NCBI RefSeq assembly: GCF_021261325.1
Contig: NZ_JAJSBI010000036.1
Coordinates: forward strand, 25,371 to 89,370
Direction: 5' to 3'
DNA: 64,000 bases
DNA from: Streptomyces guryensis
GTDB taxonomy: Bacteria > Actinomycetota > Actinomycetes > Streptomycetales > Streptomycetaceae
In this document: in pieces, positions 44,353-52,924 of the stretch
Layout of the letters: every line of letters starts with the position of its first letter
How positions within the stretch are numbered: the first letter of the stretch is position 1
Program-made: the position numbers and the translations under genes
Notes under the pieces: model-generated
Told to the model about the DNA's origin: nothing
Database searches by the model: none
What the model saw: the letters and a program-made list of their open reading frames with translations, nothing else

Positions 44353-44799
44353 TCACACCGCCATCAGCGGTGAGTCGTCCCGCCACTTGAGGATCTTGTC
44401 GAAGCTCACCACCGTGCCCGCCCGCCCCGGCTTGTTGCCGATGTGGACGTGGTCGGCGAGCTCCCGGATCAGCCCCAGGCCCCGGCCGTGCTCGGCGTCG
44501 GGGCGGGCTGGGCGGGGCGTCGAGGGGAAGGCGAACCCCGGGCCGGAGTCGGTGACTTCGATACGGCACTTCTCGCCGTCGAGGTAGGCGGTGACCCGGT
44601 ACGCCTCCGAGGAGGTGCCGTGCGCCATGTCCCCGCCGTGCTCGACGGCGTTCGCACAGGCCTCGGTGAGGGCGACGGAGAGGTCGTACGAGACGTCGGG
44701 GTCGACGCCCGCCGTCTCCATCGTGCCGAGCAGCAGCCGTCGGGCGAGCGGAACGCTCGCAGCTTCACGCCGCAAGTGGAGTGACCACCAGATGCTCAT
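44353..44799 (-). CDS. SpoIIAB-like (HATPase_c_2) regulatory ATP-binding protein
   Basis: 148 residues from ATG 44799, preceded by CTGGAG. The HATPase core is: LSVALTEACANAVEHG (N-box), VTDSGPGFAF, and HGRGLGLIRELADHVHIGNKPGRAGTVVSFDK. It is more compact than the relative at 35469. It most likely phosphorylates or binds a partner in a sigma/anti-sigma switch. It is divergent from the copper-locus genes. Confidence 0.85.
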   Translation of the reverse strand: MSIWWSLHLRREAASVPLARRLLLGTMETAGVDPDVSYDLSVALTEACANAVEHGGDMAHGTSSEAYRVTAYLDGEKCRIEVTDSGPGFAFPSTPRPARPDAEHGRGLGLIRELADHVHIGNKPGRAGTVVSFDKILKWRDDSPLMAV

Positions 44800-45022
44800 G
44801 CTCCAGCCTCCAGGCCGCGGCTCGACATACCGTTTCTTATTGCCGCGCGCACCCCTGCGTAAGCACGGAGTTGACGTGATGCCGCCCATATGGGCGATGC
44901 GTCCCAAACAGAATCGGTGTATGTGATGCCCAGTCGTACCAGAAAGTGATCTTCCGGTCGCTACGGAACCTTGCGGACCTGCCGTATGGCACCCGCCGGG
45001 CCAGTGCGATGATGAGCCCGCC

Positions 45023-45856
45023 ATGACTGCCCCCCACCAGCGCACGGCGCGCTCCGGAAACGATCTCCGGATACTGCGGGCCGCGGTGTTCGCCGCGGTC
45101 TGCGTCGTGCTGGCCGCGGGCGGTCACACCCTCGCCTCCTGCGCCACGGTTCCACTGTGGACGCTGGGCGCGGGATTCCTGGGGGCCGTCCTGGTCGCGG
45201 CACCGCTCGCCGGCCGCGTGCGCTCACTGACCGGGATCGCGGCACTGCTCGCGGCCGGACAGACCGTGCTGCACACGCTGTTCGGGCTGGGGCAGCAGAC
45301 GGCCTCCTCGGGCGCGATGTCGATGTCCTCCATGGCGTCGACGTCCGGCGCCTCGCTGGTGGAGCGGGCGGCGCGGCTCGTGTGCGGGACGACGGCCGCG
45401 GCGATCAGCCCGGCCCAGGCCCGCCGGATCCTCGCCGACGCCCGGCTCTCCCCGGACACGGCCACGCGCATGGACATGAGCTCCATGCACCATCCGGCGG
45501 ACGCCCTGTCCACCGCCGGTTCCTCGGCTTCGCTGCTGCCGTCCCTGCCCATGCTGCTCGGCCATGTCCTCGCGGCGATCGCCGCCGGCTGGCTGCTGCG
45601 CCGCGGTGACCTGGCCCTGCTGCGGCTCATGGAACTCTCGGCCCACTCCATGGCAGACGGCACATTCGTACGGTCCCTGCGCGCGGCGCTCGCGCTGGTG
45701 CGTGCCCTGCGCGCCGGGCTCCCGGCCGTGCCCGAGGCGGGCCCGCGACCGCCGCGCACCGCGCTGCTCGCGCCGCCGAAGCCCCGTACCACCGCACTCC
45801 AGCACACGGTGATCAGGCGCGGCCCGCCGGCCGCGGCACTCGTCCTCGCCGTCTGA
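45023..45856 (+). CDS. Met/His-containing membrane protein of the copper locus
   Basis: 277 residues. Four to five predicted transmembrane helices in the first 90 and again at about 170-195. The loop at about 95-160 carries copper-type Met/His clusters: AMSMSSMAST, MDMSSMHH. It is the first gene of the run before ycnI, sco, the PCuAC gene and copCD. The Met clusters suggest copper(I) binding or import; no homologue name is claimed. Confidence 0.75.
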   Translation: MTAPHQRTARSGNDLRILRAAVFAAVCVVLAAGGHTLASCATVPLWTLGAGFLGAVLVAAPLAGRVRSLTGIAALLAAGQTVLHTLFGLGQQTASSGAMSMSSMASTSGASLVERAARLVCGTTAAAISPAQARRILADARLSPDTATRMDMSSMHHPADALSTAGSSASLLPSLPMLLGHVLAAIAAGWLLRRGDLALLRLMELSAHSMADGTFVRSLRAALALVRALRAGLPAVPEAGPRPPRTALLAPPKPRTTALQHTVIRRGPPAAALVLAV

Positions 45857-46003
45857 CGCGACGCGACCGCCACTACTCCACAGCCGTGGGTCGGGGCCGC
45901 CGTCGTGCGGCACACGCGCGTGCCCGCATGGCCGACATGCGTGCGCACGCCTTCCACCGACCACCGGAACTCACTCGAAACCCGAAGTGGAGTGCATCCG
46001 CTC

Positions 46004-46741
46004 ATGAAGGCTTCCCGTCTCGCCGCCACCGGCGCCCTCGCCGCCTCTGCCGTAGTCGTCCTGTCCGCACCCGCGTTCGCGCACGTCAGCGTGCAGCCCG
46101 AGGGCACGGCCGCCAAGGGCGGTTACGCGGTCGTCGACTTCAAGGTCCCCAACGAGCGCGACGACGCCTCGACCACCAAGCTCGAGGTGACCTTCCCGAC
46201 CGACCACCCGCTGGCCTCCGCCATGCCGGAGCCGATGGACGGCTGGAACATCAAGGTCACCAAGTCCAAGCTCGCCAAGCCCATCGAGGTGCACGGCAAG
46301 AAGATCAGCGAGGCCGTCTCCAAGATCACCTGGACCGCCGACGGCAAGGGCGTCGAGCCCGGCTACTTCGAGAAGTTCCCGGTCTCCGTCGGCGCGCTGC
46401 CCGAAGACGCCGACGAACTGACCTTCAAGGCCCTCCAGACGTACTCCGACAACGAGGTCGTGCGCTGGATCGAGGTGCAGAAGGACGGCGCCGAGGAGCC
46501 CGAGAACCCGGCCCCCGTGCTCACCCTGTCCGCCGCCTCCGAGGACGGCCACGCGCACGGCTCGACCGCCGAGGACGCCTCCGACAAGTCCAAGACCGCC
46601 GAGAACACCGCCGCCGACACCTCCGCCACGCCCGGCAGCAGCGACACCACCGCGCGCGTGCTGGCCGTCGTGGGCATCGTCGTCGGCGCGCTGGGCGTGG
46701 CGTACGGCGTGCTCGCCGGACGTCGTCGCAGCGACGCCTGA
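46004..46741 (+). CDS. ycnI: YcnI-like (DUF1775) copper-binding membrane protein
   Basis: 245 residues from ATG 46004. A signal peptide ends at AFAHVSV, leaving His as the mature N-terminal residue; DUF1775 domains bind copper through this His and a nearby Trp/Glu. Residues 27-165 form the beta-sandwich domain. An acidic linker (EDGHAHGSTAEDASDK) is followed by a transmembrane helix (about 215-237) and GRRRS anchor. YcnI is encoded with CopC/CopD-type genes in many bacteria, as here. Confidence 0.9.
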   Translation: MKASRLAATGALAASAVVVLSAPAFAHVSVQPEGTAAKGGYAVVDFKVPNERDDASTTKLEVTFPTDHPLASAMPEPMDGWNIKVTKSKLAKPIEVHGKKISEAVSKITWTADGKGVEPGYFEKFPVSVGALPEDADELTFKALQTYSDNEVVRWIEVQKDGAEEPENPAPVLTLSAASEDGHAHGSTAEDASDKSKTAENTAADTSATPGSSDTTARVLAVVGIVVGALGVAYGVLAGRRRSDA

Positions 46742-46822
46742 GGCCCGTTCCTCCGTGTGGTGCACCGGGGGTCATACGACCCCCGGTGCACACCGAAGCT
46801 CTCACATCTGGGACATTTTTCT

Positions 46823-47476
46823 ATGCGCAAGAAGACGTATGCCGCGGCCGCGCTGCTCGCCGCCGCCACCCTGACCCTCTCCGCCTGCGGCAGCGGTGAC
46901 GACAGCAACTCGCCCGTCGCCGTGGTCTCCGAGGACACCTCGCAGAAGGCCGCGACCGTACTCGACACGCCCTTCGAGAAGCCGGACCTCGTCCTCACCG
47001 ACACCAAGGGCAAGAAGTACGACTTCCGCAAGGAGACCGCGGGCCGGCCGACGCTGATCTACTTCGGCTACACCCACTGCCCCGACATCTGCCCGCTGAC
47101 GATGAGCAACATCGCCGTCGCCAAGAAGCAACTGCCCAAGGCCGAGCAGGACAAGCTGCGGGTGGTGTTCGTCACCACCGACCCCCAGCGCGACACCCCT
47201 TCCGAGCTCGGCAAGTGGCTCAAGGGCATCGACCCCCAGTTCGTGGGTCTGACCGGCGACTTCGCCACCATCCAGGCCGGTGCCCGCACCCTCGGCATCT
47301 CCATCGAGCCGACCCACAAGGACAAGAAGACCGGTAAGACCGTCTCGGTGCACGGCACCCAGGTCATCGCGTTCTCGCCGAAGACCGACGGCGGCTACGT
47401 CCTCTACGGCGAGGACGCCCAGGTCGGCGACTACACCAGGGACCTCCCCAAGATCATCAAGGGAGAGAACCCGTGA
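46823..47476 (+). CDS. sco: Sco-type copper chaperone (lipoprotein)
   Basis: 217 residues from ATG 46823. The lipobox LSAC (Cys 22 region) marks a lipoprotein. The thioredoxin-like domain holds the copper site: CPDIC (Cys 86, Cys 90) and His 177. Sco proteins load copper onto the CuA site of cytochrome c oxidase and, in S. lividans, also affect development through copper. The next gene starts on its stop (GTGA, 47473-47476). Confidence 0.93.
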   Translation: MRKKTYAAAALLAAATLTLSACGSGDDSNSPVAVVSEDTSQKAATVLDTPFEKPDLVLTDTKGKKYDFRKETAGRPTLIYFGYTHCPDICPLTMSNIAVAKKQLPKAEQDKLRVVFVTTDPQRDTPSELGKWLKGIDPQFVGLTGDFATIQAGARTLGISIEPTHKDKKTGKTVSVHGTQVIAFSPKTDGGYVLYGEDAQVGDYTRDLPKIIKGENP

Positions 47477-47922
47477 GGCACCTCGTCGTGCCCGCCGCGG
47501 TACTGGCGGGATCGCTGGCTCTGGCGGGCTGCGGCAGCTCCGACGACGCGAAGGCCGAACTGTCCGTCAACTCCCCCTACATGCCCCAGCCCGTCTCCGA
47601 CATGGCCGCGGGCTTCCTGACCATCGCCAACAAGGGCGGTACCAAGGATGAACTGACCTCCGTCACCAGCAGCGCCGCGGGCAGCGTCACCGTCCACGAG
47701 ACCGTCGGGCAGTCCATGGAGGAGGTCAAGTCCCTGGACGTCCCCGCACATGGTCAACTCGTGTTCAAGAGCGGCGGCAACCACCTGATGTTCGAGAACC
47801 TGAAGCGGAAGCCGAAGCAGGGCGAGAAAGTGACCCTCGAACTGCACTTCGCCAAGTCCGGCCCGATCAAGGTTGAGATGCCGGTCAAGTCGGCCACGTA
47901 CAACCCCGCGACCGGCCACTGA
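47473..47922 (+). CDS. PCuAC-domain extracytoplasmic copper chaperone (lipoprotein)
   Basis: 149 residues from GTG 47473. Lipobox LAGC, then a PCuAC (DUF461) domain with the copper-binding His/Met set: His 75, Met 82, His 104 and Met 106. In S. lividans the homologue ECuC is encoded beside sco and delivers copper to Sco. Translation is coupled to sco by the GTGA overlap. A strong ribosome site for copCD follows (GAGGGAGGGA, 47921-47930). Confidence 0.9.
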   Translation: MRHLVVPAAVLAGSLALAGCGSSDDAKAELSVNSPYMPQPVSDMAAGFLTIANKGGTKDELTSVTSSAAGSVTVHETVGQSMEEVKSLDVPAHGQLVFKSGGNHLMFENLKRKPKQGEKVTLELHFAKSGPIKVEMPVKSATYNPATGH

Positions 47923-47935
47923 GGGAGGGACCACC

Positions 47936-50047
47936 GTGACCCAGACCATCACCCCCCGCCGTGTGCGGACCCTGGCGCTGCTGCTCCTGGCCGTCCTCGG
48001 CGTGCTCCTCGCCGGCGCCGGGCCGGCCTCCGCGCACGCCGCGCTGACCGGCAGCGACCCCTCGCAGGGGGTGGTGGTCGACAAGGCGCCCAGCCAGGTC
48101 ACGCTCACCTTCTCCGAGAAGGTCGCCACGTCCGACGACTCACTGCGCGTCCTCGACCCCAAGGGCAAGCGCGTCGACACGGCCAAACCGACCAACGTGA
48201 GCGGCACGTCGTACGCCGTGCAGCTGCACAGCGGCCTGGCCGACGGCACGTACACCGTGTCCTGGCAGGTCGTCTCCGCGGACAGCCACCCGGTCGCCGG
48301 CGCCTTCACCTTCTCCATCGGCGCCCCGTCCAGCACCAGCGTCTCGGTCTCCGACCAGACGGTGGGCGGCGGGATCGTCGGCTGGCTGTACGGCTTCGGG
48401 CGGTATATGTCGTACGCCGGCTTCATCATCATGGTCGGCGGCGCCGCCTTCGTCCTCGCCTGCTGGCGGCGCGGATCCGGCGTACGGCCGTTGCAGCGGC
48501 TCGTGGTCTCCGGGTGGCTCGCGCTCACCTCGGCCACCCTCCTGCTGCTTCTCCTGCGTGGCTCGTACACCAGCTCCGGCAAGGTCGGCGACATCTTCGA
48601 CCTGAGCCTGCTCGGCCAGGTGCTGCAGACCAAGTCGGGCGCGGCACTGGTCTCCCGGCTGCTGCTGCTCGCCGCGGCGGCCCTGTTCATCGCGGTGCTC
48701 TTCGGCGCCTATGACAAGCGAGAGGACGAGGAGAAGCGCGACCTGACGTTCGGGCTGGCGATCGGCGGCTTCGTGGTGGCCGCCGGGCTCGCGGCGAGCT
48801 GGGCCATGGCCGAGCACGCCTCCACCGGGCTCCAGCCGGGCATCGCGATGCCCGTCGACGTCGTCCATCTGCTGGCCGTGGCCGGCTGGCTCGGCGGCCT
48901 GTGCGCACTCCTCGTGGCGCTGTACCACTCGGACACCCCGATCGAGGCCGCGGCAGTGCGCCGCTTCTCCCGTGTCGCCTTCAGCAGCGTCCTCGCGCTC
49001 GTCGCGACTGGCATCTACCAGTCCTGGCGCCAGCTCGGATCCTGGTCCGCGTTCACCGACACCGCATACGGACAGTTGCTGCTCGTCAAGATCGGGCTCG
49101 TGGCGCTGCTCGTCGGCATCGCGGGGATCTCCCGGCGGTGGACGGCACGACTCGCCGACACCGCCGTCGTGAAGCCGCGCGAAGAAGCGGTGAAGCAGGA
49201 CAGGTCGGAGAGCGACGACCTGGACACGAGGGAGCCGGCGGCCGCCCGCGCGGGGACCGGCTCGGCCCAGTCGGGGACGGCGTCCCCCGGCTCCGCGGCT
49301 GCCGCAGGACCGAGGGCCGCTCGCGGCTCCACGGCCGACGGCGGCTTCGCCTCCGCCGCCGACTCCGACTCCGAGGAGCCCGAGGAGCCCGACGCGTCCG
49401 GGGCCGTCGGCGAGACCCGGGCCTCCGGTGCCTCCGAAGCGCCCGCCGGCTCCGAGCGCGCCGCCCAACTCGCCCGCCAGAAGGCCGCCATGGCCACTGC
49501 ACGGCAGAAGCGGCAGCGCGACGCCGACCCCGACCGGTTCGGCCTGCGACGCTCCGTACTCGCCGAGGCGGGCGTCGCGGTCGTCCTGCTCGCCGTCACC
49601 ACCGTGCTGACGCAGACCGAGCCCGGACGCACGGAACAGGAGGCCAAGGCGGCCACCTCGTCGTCCTCGTCGTCCTCCTCTTCTTCCTCGGCGGACTCGT
49701 CGTCCGGAGCGGTGACCCTGACCATGCCGTTCGACACGGGCGGCACGGACGGCAAGGGCGTCGTGTCCGTCGACCTCGACCCCGCCCGCGTGGGCGGCAA
49801 CGACATGCACGTCTACGTACAGCGGCCCAACGGGCGCGCCTTCGACATCCCCGAGGTGAAGGTCGCCTTCACCCTGGAAGCCAAGAAGATCGGGCCGCTG
49901 CCCGTCAGCCCCGACCACATCACCACCGGACACTGGGCGACGAACGGGGTGCAGATCCCCATGGCCGGCGACTGGAAGGTCGCCGTGACCGTGCGCACCT
50001 CCGACATCGACCAGGTGACCGTCTCCAAGAACGCGCAGATCGGCTGA
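47936..50047 (+). CDS. CopC-CopD fusion protein with C-terminal extracytoplasmic domain
   Basis: 703 residues from GTG 47936. A signal peptide ends at SAHAALTGSDPS, exposing the CopC His; the CopC fold extends to about residue 125. Eight or so transmembrane helices of CopD follow (about 140-410). A Ser/Ala/Pro-rich linker (420-560) leads to a transmembrane helix and a final extracytoplasmic beta domain (about 590-700) resembling the YcnJ/FixH-like end. It probably imports or delivers copper. It is unusual in carrying both a long charged linker and the terminal domain. Confidence 0.9.
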   Translation: MTQTITPRRVRTLALLLLAVLGVLLAGAGPASAHAALTGSDPSQGVVVDKAPSQVTLTFSEKVATSDDSLRVLDPKGKRVDTAKPTNVSGTSYAVQLHSGLADGTYTVSWQVVSADSHPVAGAFTFSIGAPSSTSVSVSDQTVGGGIVGWLYGFGRYMSYAGFIIMVGGAAFVLACWRRGSGVRPLQRLVVSGWLALTSATLLLLLLRGSYTSSGKVGDIFDLSLLGQVLQTKSGAALVSRLLLLAAAALFIAVLFGAYDKREDEEKRDLTFGLAIGGFVVAAGLAASWAMAEHASTGLQPGIAMPVDVVHLLAVAGWLGGLCALLVALYHSDTPIEAAAVRRFSRVAFSSVLALVATGIYQSWRQLGSWSAFTDTAYGQLLLVKIGLVALLVGIAGISRRWTARLADTAVVKPREEAVKQDRSESDDLDTREPAAARAGTGSAQSGTASPGSAAAAGPRAARGSTADGGFASAADSDSEEPEEPDASGAVGETRASGASEAPAGSERAAQLARQKAAMATARQKRQRDADPDRFGLRRSVLAEAGVAVVLLAVTTVLTQTEPGRTEQEAKAATSSSSSSSSSSSADSSSGAVTLTMPFDTGGTDGKGVVSVDLDPARVGGNDMHVYVQRPNGRAFDIPEVKVAFTLEAKKIGPLPVSPDHITTGHWATNGVQIPMAGDWKVAVTVRTSDIDQVTVSKNAQIG

Positions 50048-50055
50048 ATCGCACC

Positions 50056-51366
50056 ATGGCTGACAAGTCCATCCGGGAGGCCCGCACTCCCGACACAGTT
50101 CGCAGCGCAGCTCCAGAAGAGGGCGTTGCCGAAAAAGCGCTCTCCAGAGACGGCATTTCGCGACGGAAGCTGCTCGGCACCGCCGGCGCCACCGGACTCG
50201 TGCTCGGCGCGGCCGGCGGAGCCGTGGGATACGCCGCCGCACCCTCCGAGGCCACCCCGCTCAGTTCACTCGGCTCCAATCGGGTGATGTTTCACGTGAA
50301 ACACCAGCCCGGCATCACCGAGGGCCTCCAGGCCCGCGGCCACCTCGTCGCCTTCGACCTGACGGCGGGCACGGGCCGCAAGGAGGCTGCCGCACTGCTG
50401 CGCCGCTGGTCGGCGACGGCCGAGCGGCTGATGGCGGGCGAGGCGCCGGCACACGACGACACGGACGTGGCCCGGGACGCCGGACCTTCCTCGCTCACCC
50501 TCACCTTCGGCTTCGGCCACAGCTTCTTCTCCCGCACCGGCCTGGAGAAGCAGCGCCCCGTCTCCCTCGACCCGCTGCCCGACTTCTCCTCCGACCACCT
50601 CGACAAGTCCCGCAGCGACGGCGACCTGTGGGTGCAGATCGGCGCCGACGACGCCCTGGTGGCCTTCCACGCCCTGCGCGCGATCCAGAAGGACGCGGGC
50701 AGCGCGGCCCGTATCCGCTGGCAGATGAACGGCTTCAACCGCACTCCTGGCGCCACCGCCCACCCCATGACGGCCCGCAATCTCATGGGGCAGCTGGACG
50801 GCACCCGCAATCCCAAGCCGGCCGAGCCCGACTACGACAAGCGGATCTTCGTCCCGTCCTCGGGCTCCCACGACCCCGCCTGGATGGCGAACGGCTCCTA
50901 CGCCGTCGTACGCCGCATCCGCATGCTCCTCGACGACTGGGAGAAGCTCTCTCTCAAGGCCCAGGAGAACGTCATCGGGCGCCGCAAGTCCGACGGAGCC
51001 CCGCTGTCCGGGGGCACCGAGACAACCGCGATGGACCTTGAGAAGACGGACGCGAAGGGCAACTACGTGATCCCCGGCAACGCCCACGCCCGCATCTCCC
51101 GCCCCGACCAGAACGGCGGTGCGGCCATCCTGCGCCGCCCGTTCTCGTACCATGACGGGTTCGACTCGGGCGGCGTCCCCGACGCCGGTCTCCTCTTCGT
51201 CTGCTGGCAGGCCGACCCGCTGCTCGGCTTTGTCACCATCCAGCGCAAGCTCGACCGCGGTGACGCCCTGTCGAGGTACATCCGCCACGAGGCGAGCGGC
51301 CTGTTCGCGGTACCGGGCGGGGCGGCGCAGGGCGAGTACGTGGGGCAGCGGCTGCTGGAGGGGTGA
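50056..51366 (+). CDS. dtpA: Tat-exported dye-decolourising peroxidase DtpA
   Basis: 436 residues from ATG 50056. A twin-arginine signal SRRKLLG (Arg 36, Arg 37) and a hydrophobic stretch precede the mature domain. The DyP hallmark GxxDG is GQLDG (about residue 245). A conserved His at 344 (NAHARISRP) is in the proximal heme-ligand position, and the distal Asp/Arg are in the GxxDG and later RR regions. In S. lividans, DtpA works with the copper oxidase GlxA and depends on Sco for function; here it closes the copper operon 8 bases after copCD. Confidence 0.93.
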   Translation: MADKSIREARTPDTVRSAAPEEGVAEKALSRDGISRRKLLGTAGATGLVLGAAGGAVGYAAAPSEATPLSSLGSNRVMFHVKHQPGITEGLQARGHLVAFDLTAGTGRKEAAALLRRWSATAERLMAGEAPAHDDTDVARDAGPSSLTLTFGFGHSFFSRTGLEKQRPVSLDPLPDFSSDHLDKSRSDGDLWVQIGADDALVAFHALRAIQKDAGSAARIRWQMNGFNRTPGATAHPMTARNLMGQLDGTRNPKPAEPDYDKRIFVPSSGSHDPAWMANGSYAVVRRIRMLLDDWEKLSLKAQENVIGRRKSDGAPLSGGTETTAMDLEKTDAKGNYVIPGNAHARISRPDQNGGAAILRRPFSYHDGFDSGGVPDAGLLFVCWQADPLLGFVTIQRKLDRGDALSRYIRHEASGLFAVPGGAAQGEYVGQRLLEG

Positions 51367-51448
51367 GCGGTCACGCGGGAGCGCGACTCTCGTGGGCTCC
51401 TGTGAGACACGTGAGCCGCGTTTGCGTAAGGCCCATTAGGGTGAGGTC

Positions 51449-52381
51449 ATGCCAGCGAGCTACGCGTATCTCGGCCCCGAGGGCACCTTCACCGAAGTCG
51501 CCCTGCGCACCCTTCCCGAGGCGGCCACCCGCGAACTGATCCCGTACGTGTCCGTCCAGTCCGCGCTCGACGCGGTCCGCGCAGGCGAGGCCGAGGCCGC
51601 CTTCGTGCCGATCGAGAACTCCGTCGAGGGCGGCATCACCACCACCCTCGACGAGCTGGTCGCGGGCGCCCCGCTGATGATCTACCGCGAGGTGCTGCTG
51701 TCGATCACGTTCGCGCTGCTGGTCAGGCCGGGTACGAGGCTCTCCGACATCAAGACGGTCTCCGCCCACCCGGCTGCCCAGCCGCAGGTGCGCAACTGGC
51801 TGAAGAACAACCTCCCGGACGCCCACTGGGAGTCCGCGGCCTCGAACGCGGACGCCGCCCGCCTGGTCCAGGAGGGCCAGTACGACGCCGCCTTCGCGGG
51901 CGAGTTCGCGGCCGCCCGGTACGGCCTTCAGGCCCTGGAGACCGGGATCCACGACGCCGAGAACGCGCAGACCCGGTTCGTGCTGGTCGGCCGGCCTGCC
52001 CGGCCCGCCGCACCCACCGGCGCGGACAAGACGTCCGTCGTGCTGTGGCAGCGCGACGACCACCCCGGCGGCCTGCGCGATCTGCTGGGCGAGTTCGCCA
52101 CCCGCGGCGTCAACCTGATGCTGCTGCAGTCCCGGCCCACGGGTGCCGGCATCGGCAACTACTGCTTCTGCATCGACGCCGAGGGCCACATCTCCGACCG
52201 CCGGGTGGCGGAGACCCTGATGGGGCTCAAGCGGATCTGCCTGGAAGTGCGTTTCCTCGGCTCGTACCCGCGTGCGGACATCGGCGTTCAGGACGTGCGC
52301 TCACCGCGGCAGGGGACGTCGGACGAGGAGTTCGTCGCGGCGTCGCACTGGGTCGCGCGCTGCCAGGACGGCCGCTTCTAG
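51449..52381 (+). CDS. pheA: Prephenate dehydratase
   Basis: 310 residues. PDT domain (about 4-180) with the catalytic TRF motif at Thr 175-Phe 177 and preceding ENSVEGG region. The C-terminal ACT domain (about 195-275) has GGLRDLLGEFATRGVNLMLLQSRPTG, including the ESRP-like site for phenylalanine feedback. It converts prephenate to phenylpyruvate in phenylalanine synthesis. The 35-residue tail is typical of actinomycete enzymes. Confidence 0.95.
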   Translation: MPASYAYLGPEGTFTEVALRTLPEAATRELIPYVSVQSALDAVRAGEAEAAFVPIENSVEGGITTTLDELVAGAPLMIYREVLLSITFALLVRPGTRLSDIKTVSAHPAAQPQVRNWLKNNLPDAHWESAASNADAARLVQEGQYDAAFAGEFAAARYGLQALETGIHDAENAQTRFVLVGRPARPAAPTGADKTSVVLWQRDDHPGGLRDLLGEFATRGVNLMLLQSRPTGAGIGNYCFCIDAEGHISDRRVAETLMGLKRICLEVRFLGSYPRADIGVQDVRSPRQGTSDEEFVAASHWVARCQDGRF

Positions 52382-52924
52382 TCAGTGGGGCCGGCCGGTC
52401 CTACCTGCAGATTTTCGTTGTCCACAGAAGTTATCCACAGGCAAGGTTCTCGACCTGGGGACAAGTCGACACGGAACCATGACTCTGTCGACAAATCAGC
52501 CTGCGAGCCTGTCTCGCGTCCATCAGCTCGCACGTCACCGTTCGTCCACCTGTTTCCTTTAGGCAATCCTTTGAGGCGACCACTTTCCACTCGAAAGTGG
52601 TGGTAAATCAGGGTCTGAGGCAGGATTCCTCGGCGCTACCCACCGGTTTCGGAGTGATCAATTCCGAAATCCACAGACCCACTGCACAGCCTGTGGATAA
52701 CTCTTCGAGGGGTGTGGATCGCTGTGGACAACCAATCCCCAAGTCCCGGTCCCCACAAGGGAATCGAGTCAACCGGGCACCAGCCGTCTGCCCCGTACCA
52801 GGGAGTGAGACGCCTTTTGTTGACACTGTGCGCATTTCGCCCATAACTGAACGTAAGCCGCAATAGACAACTGTTGGGAATGGTGAGTCGTGGGCCGTAT
52901 CCCCGCACCGGTAGCCTTGGCCGC
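52382..52924. promoter_or_regulatory. Cluster of DnaA boxes between pheA and serS
   Basis: A 543-bp gene-free stretch. Canonical boxes: TTGTCCACA 52418-52426 (+), TTATCCACA 52431-52439 (+), TTATCCACA 52700-52692 (-), TTGTCCACA 52731-52723 (-). Weaker boxes lie at 52667-52675 (AAATCCACA) and 52721-52713 (CGATCCACA). The forward pair faces the reverse pair across about 250 bp. S. coelicolor is known to have DnaA-box clusters outside oriC that lower initiation frequency by binding DnaA; this matches that class. No dnaA, dnaN or gyrB is nearby, so it is not oriC. Confidence 0.75.

Noticed and set aside
52382..52924. Replication origin
   Set aside because: Box number is low for a Streptomyces oriC and dnaA, dnaN and gyrB are not nearby.
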